DNA of 64,000 nucleotides from Crocinitomicaceae bacterium. GTDB taxonomy: Bacteria; Bacteroidota; Bacteroidia; Flavobacteriales_D; Crocinitomicaceae. The stretch lies in contig JAKVAR010000108.1 in the NCBI GenBank assembly GCA_022447585.1, positions 124,001 to 188,000 of the forward strand, written 5' to 3'. Position numbers and translations under genes: made by a program. The notes under the pieces were generated by a model that was given only the letters and a program-made list of their open reading frames with translations, searched no databases and was not told where the DNA came from. Below are positions 8,030 through 17,654 of this stretch, piece after piece (the stretch's first letter is position 1; each line of letters opens with the position of its first letter).

Positions 8030-11029
8030 CTAAAGTATATTATTCAAATTTAATGATTTGTTCATTAGGTTGAATTTCAAGGTAAAACGAATTCGCTCCT
8101 TATAGTCAGCTGACGAATAAGAGTTTAGAAGGTTGTCTGTCATCCACACAGGAAAGTATACGCCAAAGATTTTCCCCATTCGAATAGCTAAACCAACATT
8201 TGCTGCAGATTCTACTTTATTTGTACTTCCGCTTAAATTGAATCCAACAAATCCATAATCGGCAAATACTCCAATAAACTGAGGTACATAGGGTAATTGA
8301 AAGTATGCATTGGCTGAAGTCATCCAATCCGATGTAGTTCCGAAATTTGATGTGCTTCTAAATCCACCCATGTTCTCATTTCGCTGTTGTGACCATATTC
8401 CGTTGGATTGATTTCTTCCAAAATAATATTCATCTACGAATAAATCTTGACGTCCATCTTGTCCACTGAAAGACATTCCATAGTTGTAATTGTTGGCAGC
8501 ATTCAGGGTACTGTTTAGATATTGTTTACCAGCAAATACTCTTAATTCCGCCCAACGTTCTTGTTTGGCTCGCATGTATCGAATTTTATACGTTGCCTCC
8601 ACCATAATTCGTCCAATTTGATCACTATTTTTGACATTCGCCATAAATTCATTTCTGGCTTTAAAATTTACCTGATGATCTGGTTTTGAAAAATTATAAT
8701 CATATTCTAAATAAGCACCAATATGATCTATATGAGTAGGCCCAAATTGATCTTTCTTGTAAATTGTTTGTAATCGGATTGATTGTGATTCAGGCGAAGC
8801 TGCTTTTCTATTTCCAATTTTTGCGAACCAATAGGGAGCGATAGAAATAAAGTAAGAGTTATTATGTCTGTAGGTAGTATCGTGCTTGAACGATTTTACT
8901 GACAATCCAATTCTGGATAGTTTTAAGTTGCTTTTTGGCAGGCTTGTGTGACTTATCTCACTTATTCCAGAGATAAATTGTCTTCCAAAAGAATAAAAGG
9001 GCATTACTAAATAGTTGACTTTGTTGAATGGAATTCCATAATTATGGAAACCTAAACCAAGCATTAGTTTATCATAATAATTGCCTGCAATTGTTGGTGT
9101 CCAGAATACATTTGTCCTATCCGATTCATTATCTCCTATTAGGAATTCAAATTTGGGCGATTCAACCTTTTTGAATAAACCTTTACTTTTCCAATGGTTA
9201 TTTTGTCGATTTATTTCGGGTATATCTTTATCAGGATCAATACTTATTCTGTCAAACTCATTATTAAATTTGTATGTAACGGTCTTCGAACCAGGTTGAG
9301 TCCATTTTGTTTGTACCACCTCTCCATCTTTCATTGTAACAATTTCAATTGGTCCATCTACTTGGCCAACATTTTTGACTTTGATATAATACCCACCATC
9401 CTTCTTTTTTACACGCGCAATCTTATAATCAATATGATTTGTAGTGTTAACCAAGTCATCGAAAAGCCAGCTTAAGTCCTTTCCAGATTCCCGTTCAAGT
9501 GTTTTACGCATGTCTGCAGGTTGTGGGTGTTTAAACTCCCATTCATCATAATATGCGCGCATGCATTGATCAAATAATTCATCGCCTAAGTAATCTCTTA
9601 AATAAAAGAATACTAACCCTGTTTTTTGATACATAACAATACCATAATTGGCAGAAGTGAATTCGGCAGAATGAGTTTCGATAGGTTGATCTTCACCTAA
9701 TCCCGCAATGGCACGATAGGAAATGTCCGACATGTCATGATGATTTAGATGATCCATATGAAACTTTCCACCTAAAACCATGTCAGACATAGCCGTGTTG
9801 TCAGGATATTTCGTTTGCATATATCGAACTTCGTTTAAGGTATTCATACCTTCATCCATCCAACCATGAACTCGCTCATTTGTTCCAAGTTGACCATAAA
9901 ACCAATTGTGACCTACTTCATGAACAATTACAACCTCTAATTCTATTGGATTATCTGAATTACCAATTACGGTAACATTCGGATATTCCATTCCTCCACC
10001 TGCCGAAATTGTTCCATCAACTGCAGTAACTTGATTGTAAGGGTAGTCTCCGTTCCATAGAGAATAATAATAAGTAGCATCGTTAATGTATTCAATAGCA
10101 TCTTTCCATAAATATTCATTTTTTGGTGTGAAAAGAGCCCAAGAGGTAACCCTTCGTTTCGAGTGAGGTAAATCTACTTGCCCTTTAAGAACCTTATATC
10201 TTTTATCTGCGAACCATGCAAAATCGTGAACATCTCTTTGAGTAAATTGAATGGTTTTCCACTCTTTGCTGGATGGCGGGATGGTGTTTGGAGTTTTTGC
10301 CCTTAACGCTTTTGAATGAGAAGCGTTTGGAAGTTCTTTTGCTGTTTTCTCAGCTAAGCGATTCATAAACTCTAGTTCTGATTCCGTTTTCAGATCTCCT
10401 GTTGCACCGACTACATAGTTTTTAGGTAGTGTAATTTTGACATCGAAAGACCCAAATTCTGAGTAAAACTCACCTTGATTTAAATAAGGCATGTGGTGCC
10501 ATCCTTCTTGGTCATAGACGGCTGGTTTTGCATACCATTGCGTGATTTGATATGATTGACCAATATGACCTAATCTAGAAATTGAACCGGAAGGAATCTT
10601 CACTTTAAAAGGCGTCGATACCTTAATTTTGGAACCGGGTAGAAGCGGTGACCTCAATTCTATTAGAGCGATATCTTCATGGCCAAGGTATCGCCAATTC
10701 ACTTTTTCTCCATCTACCTGAAAGTCAAGAGAGTCGATATATCCCTTTTGGTCATCTGAACCATATGTCAATATTTGCTTGCCATTATTATATTGCTGAC
10801 GGGCTAATGCCGAGTTTTTGTCCTTGTATGCATTTGGCCAAATGTGAATGTAAATTTCATTTAGGGTGTTTGGGGAGTTGTTGATGTATTCAAATTCCTC
10901 ATAACCAGATAGTAGGTGCTGGTTGTCATCTAATTTCACATCAATCGTATAATTGACTTCTTGTTGCCAATAATCTTGGGCCAGAGTTGAAATGCTGCTA
11001 AATAGAAATATCCAAAGTAAATTCTTCAT
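8030..11029 (-). CDS. M1 family zinc metallopeptidase, secreted
   Basis: The 999-residue protein starts with a signal peptide (MKNLLWIFLFSSISTLAQ). The M1 aminopeptidase core shows GGGMEYPN (exopeptidase-type GxMEN variant) and HEVGHNWFYG with zinc ligands His370, His374 and Glu393 and catalytic Glu371, spaced exactly as in gluzincins. After the catalytic and helical region, from about residue 640, comes a long beta-rich C-terminal part with many aromatic and asparagine residues resembling an outer-membrane barrel or surface domain. It is much longer than a simple M1 peptidase (about 600). It probably processes peptides outside the inner membrane. No T9SS tail is visible. Confidence 0.9.
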   Translation of the reverse strand: MKNLLWIFLFSSISTLAQDYWQQEVNYTIDVKLDDNQHLLSGYEEFEYINNSPNTLNEIYIHIWPNAYKDKNSALARQQYNNGKQILTYGSDDQKGYIDSLDFQVDGEKVNWRYLGHEDIALIELRSPLLPGSKIKVSTPFKVKIPSGSISRLGHIGQSYQITQWYAKPAVYDQEGWHHMPYLNQGEFYSEFGSFDVKITLPKNYVVGATGDLKTESELEFMNRLAEKTAKELPNASHSKALRAKTPNTIPPSSKEWKTIQFTQRDVHDFAWFADKRYKVLKGQVDLPHSKRRVTSWALFTPKNEYLWKDAIEYINDATYYYSLWNGDYPYNQVTAVDGTISAGGGMEYPNVTVIGNSDNPIELEVVIVHEVGHNWFYGQLGTNERVHGWMDEGMNTLNEVRYMQTKYPDNTAMSDMVLGGKFHMDHLNHHDMSDISYRAIAGLGEDQPIETHSAEFTSANYGIVMYQKTGLVFFYLRDYLGDELFDQCMRAYYDEWEFKHPQPADMRKTLERESGKDLSWLFDDLVNTTNHIDYKIARVKKKDGGYYIKVKNVGQVDGPIEIVTMKDGEVVQTKWTQPGSKTVTYKFNNEFDRISIDPDKDIPEINRQNNHWKSKGLFKKVESPKFEFLIGDNESDRTNVFWTPTIAGNYYDKLMLGLGFHNYGIPFNKVNYLVMPFYSFGRQFISGISEISHTSLPKSNLKLSRIGLSVKSFKHDTTYRHNNSYFISIAPYWFAKIGNRKAASPESQSIRLQTIYKKDQFGPTHIDHIGAYLEYDYNFSKPDHQVNFKARNEFMANVKNSDQIGRIMVEATYKIRYMRAKQERWAELRVFAGKQYLNSTLNAANNYNYGMSFSGQDGRQDLFVDEYYFGRNQSNGIWSQQRNENMGGFRSTSNFGTTSDWMTSANAYFQLPYVPQFIGVFADYGFVGFNLSGSTNKVESAANVGLAIRMGKIFGVYFPVWMTDNLLNSYSSADYKERIRFTLKFNLMNKSLNLNNIL

Positions 11030-11075
11030 GCTCTTGAGATTTGTCTGGATAAAGATAAAAGTTTAAAGCAAAAAA

Positions 11076-11099
11076 AGCCGCTCATAATGATGAGCGGCT
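11076..11099 (-). terminator. Rho-independent terminator after T9SS protein gene
   Basis: A perfect 10-base stem AGCCGCTCAT / ATGAGCGGCT with a 4-base loop (AATG) is followed, on the minus strand, by a run of T. It ends the 11120-14035 transcript and isolates it from the M1 peptidase gene. Confidence 0.9.
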
Positions 11100-11119
11100 C
11101 TTTAGTATTAAAAAATTGA

Positions 11120-14035
11120 TTACTTAATAATCAAACGCTGAGTAAATGTATTATTGTTTACAACAACTTTTACCATGTATGTTCCAGAAACTAGGTTAGT
11201 CGTGTTAATTTGATCAGATGACTGAATAGTATTAGCACTCATAACTTTCCCTTGAATAGAGTAGATTGTAACATCTGCTTTATCTGAGTTAAATGTTAAC
11301 GTGATAACATCTGTTGCTGGGTTAGGAAATATGGAAACGTTATTGATATTATTTTCTGAAATAGAAGCACAATCATCAACCGTAATGTCAGCACTTATTG
11401 AAGCTGAGCAAGAATTTGCATCTGTGTAATCATAGGTTATTGTATGAACTCCATTACCTGCCGTTGCAGGATCAAAGTCAGCTCCCGATACGCCAGTTCC
11501 ACTGAAAGTACCTCCTGTTGGAGTTGCTACTAAAGCGAAAGCATCATCATATATACAAGCCGTAGATGCATCAAAAGTTAATACTGGACTTGGATTAACA
11601 GTGATTGTAAATTCTTCTGAAGTACCAGCACAACCATTTGCAATAGGTGTAACATTAATGATCGCAGAGATAACTGTAGTTCCTGGGTTTGTTGCGTTAA
11701 ATGAAGTAATATCTCCAGATCCAGAAGCTCCTAGATTGATAGAAGGTTCTGAGTTTGTCCAATCATAAGAAACACCGTTATCCGCGCTCGTGAAGACAAC
11801 AGCTGTTGTTGCATCATTAGCACAAAGCTCTTGGTCTACCACAGGATCCATTGTAGGTAAAGCATTCACAGTAATTGTAATCATAGAAGCAGGGCCCTCG
11901 CAAGTTGAACTTCCTAGAATTGTTTCATTAACATAGTAGATTGTTGCTCCTAGCGCTCCTGATGGGGCTAGCGTAGATCCGGTTCCAACGTTTGTCGTTA
12001 AAGCAGCGTCAGAGAACCAGTTGATTTCGCTTACTGGAGGTACCGAAGTGAATGTTCCCAATGGGAAAGGTGAAGCGGAAGTTACATTATCAGTTGCTCC
12101 ATCTAATACATTGATTCCACTGAACGTCCATTCTCCGATTCCAAATACACCACCATTTGGCATTGCATTGTTATTTCTGTATGCCCATCCGTCAAGATAT
12201 TCCCAAGGTTGACCTGTTCCATCAGTATTAATATCACCGAATACATCAATAACAACACCATTGTGGAATAATTCGATGGCATCATCACCATTTACGTTGG
12301 CCGCAAAACTGGCCGTGTTATTTGGATATTCACCAAAGAAATTGAAATAGTTCGCAGAGTCTGTAGCAACTTTGTAAGTTGATCCAGCACTTAAAGCTAA
12401 TGCAGGGAAAGTAAATTCTTCACCATCAGTTCCACCACCATTATTGGCCGATCCAAATCCATAAGAACTTAAATCTGCAATATCATAAATTGCATAGAAT
12501 TCAATACACTTAGGGACACCACCAGGTAATGTTGCATCAGCAACACCACTAATTATTAAAGAATCTAAAGCAGTTCCTGAAGCTACCATGTCGTTTAAAA
12601 TATCTCCGAAACAATAAGTTTCATCTCCTGAAACCGTTGGTGCAACTGGAGTAGGGGTGATTGTAATGTCAAAAGTAATTACGCTGTCACATCCCGCAGC
12701 GTTCATCATCGTTTGCGTGTAAACACCTGAAGTTGTATAAGTTATAGCATTTGCAACATAAGAGTCACATGCAGAAGCTATAACCGTGTTTGAGGACGGC
12801 GTATTAACTGTAAGGTCAATAGTAATAGTACTGTCACAACCTGATGCATTTGGAATTACCGCAGTTTGAATTCCAGAAGTAGTATAAATCGCACCATCTG
12901 GAGCAGTATAAGAACTACAAACAACCTCAGTTATACTGGAAGTTGTTGGAGCTAAAACTATAAGGTCTAAATTCACTGTTGAATCACATCCAGTAGAAGA
13001 TGTGAATAATTCAGTATAAGGTCCTGCAATAGTTAATGTCTGAGTTCCGAAAATATAAGATTCACCATCACAAATTGAAGCAGTTGCATTTTCATTATAT
13101 GAAGCAACAACAGCTAGATCTAATATTACTGTTGAGTCGCAACCATCAACACTTGTAAATACCTCTGTGTACTGACCTTGCGTAGTTAACGTTTGAGTAC
13201 CGAAAATATAAGAAGAACCTGAACAAATTGTTTCGGCAGCAGTTTCATTATAAACTTGAGCAATTGTTAAGTTGAAAGTAATGATGCTGTCGCAAAGCGC
13301 TGCATTAGGGATCGTGTCATTGTAAGAACCATCCGTTGTCCATGTGTATAAGCCACTAGGAGATGTGTAAGAAGTACATGCAGTAATAGTTTCAGTATTG
13401 TATGAATCACAAGTAGCTACACAGCTTGAAGTATGTGTATTTATATTTGTCCAATCATCCAAAGGGTATACAATCCACTCACTTGAAGCAGCATCAGTTC
13501 CAAAAGAACCTAGTTCAGTAGGATTACCATTACAAACCGTTGATTTACGCACCAATGTTTGGTTTTGTGTCCCATTTGAATCGTCTGCTACTGGCCAACC
13601 AGAACCTGGGTTTCCTTGAAGATCTCCAACAATATCAATGATAGTATAAACTGATGCTGTTGCACCTGCATTTGTTAACGCATAAGTATCATTTCCATTA
13701 CTTAGGAAGTTAAAGGTCATGTCTGCTACAGCAAGAATAGACGCATCCGCCGAAGGGTGGGCAATTATATATACATCACCATCAGCTAACATAGTCATTG
13801 CTGGGAAAGTTACATTGTCTGGGAAATCAAATTCACCAAATACATTACAACCGTTTGAACAAGAAGATAAAGAGAAATTAGATAAGTCTACTGCTGTTCC
13901 AGTACCGTTATAAATTTCTAAATACTTGTTGTTGCTACTTCCTTCTGCAATTTCAGATATGAAAAGCGTGGTAGCTTGAGAGAATGCCATCATTGAAAAC
14001 ATGATGAACACTAATAGAGATAAAAATTGTTTCAT
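11120..14035 (-). CDS. Large T9SS-exported surface protein with lamin-tail and Ig-like repeats
   Basis: The 971-residue protein has a signal peptide (MKQFLSLLVFIMFSMMAFSQ), an N-terminal lamin-tail-like domain (about 22-205, with SNNKYLEIYNGTG), then five repeats of about 55-60 residues with paired cysteines and the recurring motif GCDSTV.LDL. An Ig-like domain follows that appears to hold a second lamin-tail-like insert, then PKD-like segments and a type A T9SS sorting domain at the C-terminus (SIFPNPATD then SGTYMVKVVVNNNTFTQRLIIK region). It should cross the outer membrane by type IX secretion and be anchored or released. The exact role is unknown; adhesion or structural use is likely from the repeat build. 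Confidence 0.9.
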   Translation of the reverse strand: MKQFLSLLVFIMFSMMAFSQATTLFISEIAEGSSNNKYLEIYNGTGTAVDLSNFSLSSCSNGCNVFGEFDFPDNVTFPAMTMLADGDVYIIAHPSADASILAVADMTFNFLSNGNDTYALTNAGATASVYTIIDIVGDLQGNPGSGWPVADDSNGTQNQTLVRKSTVCNGNPTELGSFGTDAASSEWIVYPLDDWTNINTHTSSCVATCDSYNTETITACTSYTSPSGLYTWTTDGSYNDTIPNAALCDSIITFNLTIAQVYNETAAETICSGSSYIFGTQTLTTQGQYTEVFTSVDGCDSTVILDLAVVASYNENATASICDGESYIFGTQTLTIAGPYTELFTSSTGCDSTVNLDLIVLAPTTSSITEVVCSSYTAPDGAIYTTSGIQTAVIPNASGCDSTITIDLTVNTPSSNTVIASACDSYVANAITYTTSGVYTQTMMNAAGCDSVITFDITITPTPVAPTVSGDETYCFGDILNDMVASGTALDSLIISGVADATLPGGVPKCIEFYAIYDIADLSSYGFGSANNGGGTDGEEFTFPALALSAGSTYKVATDSANYFNFFGEYPNNTASFAANVNGDDAIELFHNGVVIDVFGDINTDGTGQPWEYLDGWAYRNNNAMPNGGVFGIGEWTFSGINVLDGATDNVTSASPFPLGTFTSVPPVSEINWFSDAALTTNVGTGSTLAPSGALGATIYYVNETILGSSTCEGPASMITITVNALPTMDPVVDQELCANDATTAVVFTSADNGVSYDWTNSEPSINLGASGSGDITSFNATNPGTTVISAIINVTPIANGCAGTSEEFTITVNPSPVLTFDASTACIYDDAFALVATPTGGTFSGTGVSGADFDPATAGNGVHTITYDYTDANSCSASISADITVDDCASISENNINNVSIFPNPATDVITLTFNSDKADVTIYSIQGKVMSANTIQSSDQINTTNLVSGTYMVKVVVNNNTFTQRLIIK

Positions 14036-14059
14036 TTTTTAATTTATTGTTTATAAGTA

Positions 14060-14067
14060 CAAAATTA
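14060..14067 (-). promoter_or_regulatory. -7 box before the T9SS protein gene
   Basis: TAATTTTG on the minus strand is a perfect TAnnTTTG and ends 24 bases before the ATG at 14035. A -33 element is not obvious. Confidence 0.45.
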
Positions 14068-14122
14068 GGCATACATAGTGTTTTGTTATATTAAATTAAT
14101 ATCAAGTTTTAAACAATAAAAA

Positions 14123-14140
14123 AGCCACTCTAAAGTGGCT
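14123..14140 (-). terminator. Terminator after TlpA-like gene
   Basis: Stem AGCCACT / AGTGGCT with a 4-base loop, followed on the minus strand by TTTTTTA. It lies 24 bases after the stop at 14164. Confidence 0.85.
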
Positions 14141-14163
14141 TAATATCTTACTAAATCTGTTTT

Positions 14164-15690
14164 CTAGTGCATTTGTTCGTCTTCTGGATCTTTTTCCGGA
14201 GGGAAAATCTTTTCAACATCCGTTTTCTTTTGTAATCGATCCATTAAATCTTCTAATTGAGAAACACTTAAACTCTTTGCAATAATTTTATTGTCTTTAT
14301 CAAGAACAAACACTTTTGGAGTTGCATAGATATCATATGTTTGTTGATAGTTTAAAGCTGCCAGCGTAGTGTACCTTGGCACAAATTGTCTCGCATCTTC
14401 AGTTGCATCTTTAAACAATTGATCTGTAACAGCAACATTTGTAAATGTTAGTTTATTTTTCTTAACGAATGACTTCCATTGTTCAAATTCATCTCCTATT
14501 GCTTTACCAACAGCAAAAATTTCAATGTTTCTTTCTTTGAATTTTCGATCATATAATGTTTGGAGTTTTGGAGTGATTTTTTTGCAGTGTCCGCAATTTG
14601 GATCCCAGAAGTAAAGAATCGTATACTCACTGTCCATACTATAGAAATCCTTCCAGTTTACATCAGTTGTGTCTCTCAATGAAATGTTTGGTGCAGTAGC
14701 TCCCATTACAAGGTTCATTTGAGTCTCTACTTTCTCGCAAAGCTTGTTTAACTTGTCTTCTGTCATCCAATGTGCTTTAGAATTACCTTCAGCATCACGC
14801 GGACAGTAATAACGGTCTCCCATCATCACGAAAACTTTGTCCATTCCCATAATCTTACTTTGTTCATAGTTACTTGTAATCCAAGAAACAGTGTATTGGA
14901 ACATTTCATTTTTAGGATTTAATTGGTCACATAGTTTATAAGCATAGTTGATTACAGTATCCCAATGTTGAATCATCATGTTCTTACTGAAATAGTTCTC
15001 TAATTTGTTGTGATAAATTGGAGTTCTAACTAATCTTTCATCTTGTAAGTCTATGTTATCGAAATAATGTTCTCTATAATAATTGAAACGAAAATTGGAG
15101 TCAATCATATTCCCAGCTTCGTCCAATGGTGCATCTGGAATAACAATATCCATTGACATCTTTACAATTTTTGAAACTAATTTTTTCGAATGATTTTTGA
15201 CAATATCATTTTGATAGTTGACAACGTTGTTGGTCTTCTCATCGATTTTGGCTGCAAGTTCTTTGTATTCTTTAGAATCTTTATCGACTGCCTTTTGCTG
15301 TTCTACCAAAATGTTAGCAGCTTTTCTTTGTTCTCCAATATATTTAACATAAGCGCTAAATACCTTATTTTCTTCAGACTTTTTAATTTTAGCTGACCCC
15401 ATTAAATCAGGGTAAGTAGATTCAATTGATACTTCTTCATCGTTATAGATGAATTCAAGCATTTTTTGATCTGGAAGAAACAATGCTAAGATTCCCGGTT
15501 TTTGCTTTGATCCATCAAATTGAACAACACCGTTTTTAATCTCAGCTGTATCGGCGTAATAGAGCCGTTTTCCGTAGTAACGAACTAAATTCACTGTTGT
15601 GTCTTTTTGTCCATTTACTTTGAACTTTATATTTTGACCGAAGGCCAATGAAGTTGAAAATAGTATTGCAAATATGATTAATGCTTTCAT
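14164..15690 (-). CDS. Periplasmic TlpA-like thiol-disulfide protein with DUF4369-like N-domain
   Basis: With the start at 15690 (MKALIIFAILFSTSLAFGQ, a clear signal peptide) the protein has 508 residues; a longer reading would bury that signal. An N-terminal beta domain (about 20-110) resembles DUF4369. A helical middle region follows (about 110-310, DUF5106-like). The C-terminal thioredoxin domain carries WDPNCGHCKK with Cys366 and Cys369 and ATPKVFVLD as the cis-Pro loop. Such proteins are membrane-facing thiol oxidoreductases of Bacteroidota, probably reducing or oxidising periplasmic client cysteines. Promoter and terminator elements flank it, so it seems monocistronic. Confidence 0.88.
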   Translation of the reverse strand: MKALIIFAILFSTSLAFGQNIKFKVNGQKDTTVNLVRYYGKRLYYADTAEIKNGVVQFDGSKQKPGILALFLPDQKMLEFIYNDEEVSIESTYPDLMGSAKIKKSEENKVFSAYVKYIGEQRKAANILVEQQKAVDKDSKEYKELAAKIDEKTNNVVNYQNDIVKNHSKKLVSKIVKMSMDIVIPDAPLDEAGNMIDSNFRFNYYREHYFDNIDLQDERLVRTPIYHNKLENYFSKNMMIQHWDTVINYAYKLCDQLNPKNEMFQYTVSWITSNYEQSKIMGMDKVFVMMGDRYYCPRDAEGNSKAHWMTEDKLNKLCEKVETQMNLVMGATAPNISLRDTTDVNWKDFYSMDSEYTILYFWDPNCGHCKKITPKLQTLYDRKFKERNIEIFAVGKAIGDEFEQWKSFVKKNKLTFTNVAVTDQLFKDATEDARQFVPRYTTLAALNYQQTYDIYATPKVFVLDKDNKIIAKSLSVSQLEDLMDRLQKKTDVEKIFPPEKDPEDEQMH

Positions 15691-15732
15691 AATATTGTCA
15701 TTTATTGACTTAAATGTATTGTTATAATGGGG

Positions 15733-15740
15733 CAAATCTA
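15733..15740 (-). promoter_or_regulatory. -7 box before TlpA-like gene
   Basis: TAGATTTG on the minus strand matches TAnnTTTG exactly and lies 42 bases before the chosen ATG at 15690. It also supports the shorter start, because the longer alternative would begin almost on the box. Confidence 0.45.
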
Positions 15741-15764
15741 AATATCTTAATTAGATTAACATTT

Positions 15765-15789
15765 CTTTAACGTCTAATATTCGTTAAAG
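15765..15789. repeat. Inverted repeat spanning the permease stop codon
   Basis: CTTTAACG and CGTTAAAG form an 8-base stem with a 9-base loop holding the TAG stop of the FtsX-like gene. No run of T follows on the minus strand, so it is a weak terminator candidate or an mRNA 3' stabiliser. Confidence 0.4.
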
Positions 15790-16955
15790 ATGCCTTTATT
15801 GGCTGTGAAGTAACTAGCCATTGTAAATAATAGATAAGCAATACATAAAGCTCCAATGCTTCCTAGGGTGATTCCCGTATCGATGTAAAGTCCACCTGAC
15901 TCAAACATGTCATCTAAGAAAAACTTGAACAAGAAGAACATTAAAAGTCCCATAGATGTTACTATACCAAATATTTTAGCGAAGTAAATAAAGAACTTTT
16001 TAATGATGAATTTTGGATGATATCCAACGCGCATTAGGGTTCTAACTTCATAGGCATTTCGTGACATTAAAAGCTGCATGTATTGGATAAGTACAAGTCC
16101 GGAAACGAATACGGCAATAATAGATATTCCCAATACGACTATGAATAGAGTACCTACCATACTTTTTAGTCGACCGACAACCATTTGAGAATTTTTGGAT
16201 TCTAGTCCACGTTTAGAGAGTAAATCTTCCACTAATCCAAATTCGCTTTCTTCTCCAGAAATCATAATTTGAGTTATCTTTTGTTCGTTACCATCTGAAT
16301 ACTTTGTGTTTCCATAAGTCATAAACTCTTCTGGAACTAATAACGATGCTACTTCATTGGTAAAGCCTACAATACGCGCGTCAACCCATTCTTTTTTAGT
16401 GTTTTCTTTATTACTTAAGGTGAATTTGAATTTAATATCCATTGCTAAATCATCTGAAACTTGTGGGATACCGCTTGCGCTCATGAACGTATTTAGCATA
16501 ACTAAAAAATCTCTAGGCATAATGATTGGAACGAATTCATCGCTTTCTTTCCATTTCCATTCATCTGATTTAATGTCCATGAATTTAGGGTCCACTGTTT
16601 GTATAAAGATATCTGACCTAAATCTAGGTACTAACGGGTCAGCCGTTTCAAAAGAAACATCAAAATTATTTGCAACAACAGGCTTAACATCTTGAATGAA
16701 TGATTTTGCCTTTATTTTTTCTATCTCACTTTCTGAAAAATCTGTTCGAGTTAAGTTCAAAGTGCTCGAGTTTGATACTCGTTTTTGCACGATTATAGTA
16801 TTAGGCCCCAAGATATCAGCACCTTTTCCAAATTCATTGACCTTAATCAAGTAATGAATTGATGTGATTAGGAAGGTTATACCCATAAAAGCTCCAATCA
16901 CTGCTATGATCAGTTGCTTTTTATCTTGATTTTTGAAAAGCAATTTATTTAACAT
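15774..16955 (-). CDS. FtsX-like ABC transporter permease
   Basis: Read from the ATG at 16955 (MLNKLLFKNQ) it has 393 residues. One N-terminal membrane segment (about 18-38), a large extracytoplasmic domain (about 40-265) and three C-terminal membrane segments (about 270-385) give the classical FtsX/MacB type VII topology. The longer upstream reading is rejected because 16955 lies 4 bases after the stop of the paired ATPase gene. The pair may work as a mechanotransmitter or lipoprotein-related extruder rather than a substrate importer. The substrate is unknown. Confidence 0.85.
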   Translation of the reverse strand: MLNKLLFKNQDKKQLIIAVIGAFMGITFLITSIHYLIKVNEFGKGADILGPNTIIVQKRVSNSSTLNLTRTDFSESEIEKIKAKSFIQDVKPVVANNFDVSFETADPLVPRFRSDIFIQTVDPKFMDIKSDEWKWKESDEFVPIIMPRDFLVMLNTFMSASGIPQVSDDLAMDIKFKFTLSNKENTKKEWVDARIVGFTNEVASLLVPEEFMTYGNTKYSDGNEQKITQIMISGEESEFGLVEDLLSKRGLESKNSQMVVGRLKSMVGTLFIVVLGISIIAVFVSGLVLIQYMQLLMSRNAYEVRTLMRVGYHPKFIIKKFFIYFAKIFGIVTSMGLLMFFLFKFFLDDMFESGGLYIDTGITLGSIGALCIAYLLFTMASYFTANKGIFNEY

Positions 16956-16959
16956 ATGA

Positions 16960-17601
16960 TTAAAGATTAAGTTCTTGATCGAAATTATAGCCATGATCAT
17001 CACCTAACGTGGTTAAGACAAAGCCAGCGTTTTGTTCTACTGTTCTATTATGAATTAATTCTAAGCATCTATTTGTATTTTCTATATCTAAATGCGAAAA
17101 CGGCTCATCCATAATTAACCAACTATACGGTTGTGCAAGGCCTCTAACTATAGCGACACGTTGTTGTTGTCCCATAGACAGTAAGCCACATTTTTGTTCC
17201 CATTTATTTTCAATCTCCAGTTTTTCTAAAAACTGCTTTAATTCTGATTCAGTATATGTATCTGTTAGACCGTTTTTTAGTAGAAGGTTTTCTTGAACTG
17301 AAAGTTTTGGGAATAATTGAAGATCCTGGAAAACTACAGAAATTTTAGACGTTCTAATTTCCGCCCAATCATCGGGATCGAGTTCTTTTATATTTTGATT
17401 ATCATAAAGCAACTCTCCTTCGTAATCTCTTCTCAGGCCAATAGATGTTGTTGTGAATGTTGATTTACCTTTTCCACTGGAAGCATTCAGCATGATCCGT
17501 TTTCCTTCATTTAATTCGATATGATTTCCCCATATACTGTTCACTCCATGGTGAATGGATACTAAAGGATGAGGCATAACTTTATTGAATGTTATTTTCA
17601 T
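16960..17601 (-). CDS. ABC transporter ATP-binding protein with unusual motifs
   Basis: The 213-residue ATPase partners the FtsX-like permease just downstream. Its Walker A reads ASSGKGKST, with Ala where the first Gly is usual. The signature is LSMGQQQRV (LSxGQ with Met in the third place), and Walker B is WLIMDEPFSHLD with the catalytic Glu kept. The H-loop region reads TTLGDDHG, so the normal switch His position is unclear. The Q-loop is VVFQDLQLF. Overall the fold and order are those of MacB/LolD-type ATPases. The changes may lower turnover or are lineage-specific. It ends 4 bases before the permease ATG. Confidence 0.85.
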   Translation of the reverse strand: MKITFNKVMPHPLVSIHHGVNSIWGNHIELNEGKRIMLNASSGKGKSTFTTTSIGLRRDYEGELLYDNQNIKELDPDDWAEIRTSKISVVFQDLQLFPKLSVQENLLLKNGLTDTYTESELKQFLEKLEIENKWEQKCGLLSMGQQQRVAIVRGLAQPYSWLIMDEPFSHLDIENTNRCLELIHNRTVEQNAGFVLTTLGDDHGYNFDQELNL

Positions 17602-17654
17602 GAATGGTTGTTTCTAGGGAAGATTCAAGAATCATTCCATTTTCATAATTATCT

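Noticed and set aside
10648..10884. 78-codon open frame antisense to the M1 peptidase
   Set aside because: Fully inside a gene with a clear zinc-peptidase domain; shadow frame.
14083..14116. Fourth operator-like repeat near the T9SS gene (TTGTTATA and TTAAACAA)
   Set aside because: One arm has two mismatches and the spacing is 18 rather than 16 bases; it is likely AT-rich chance.
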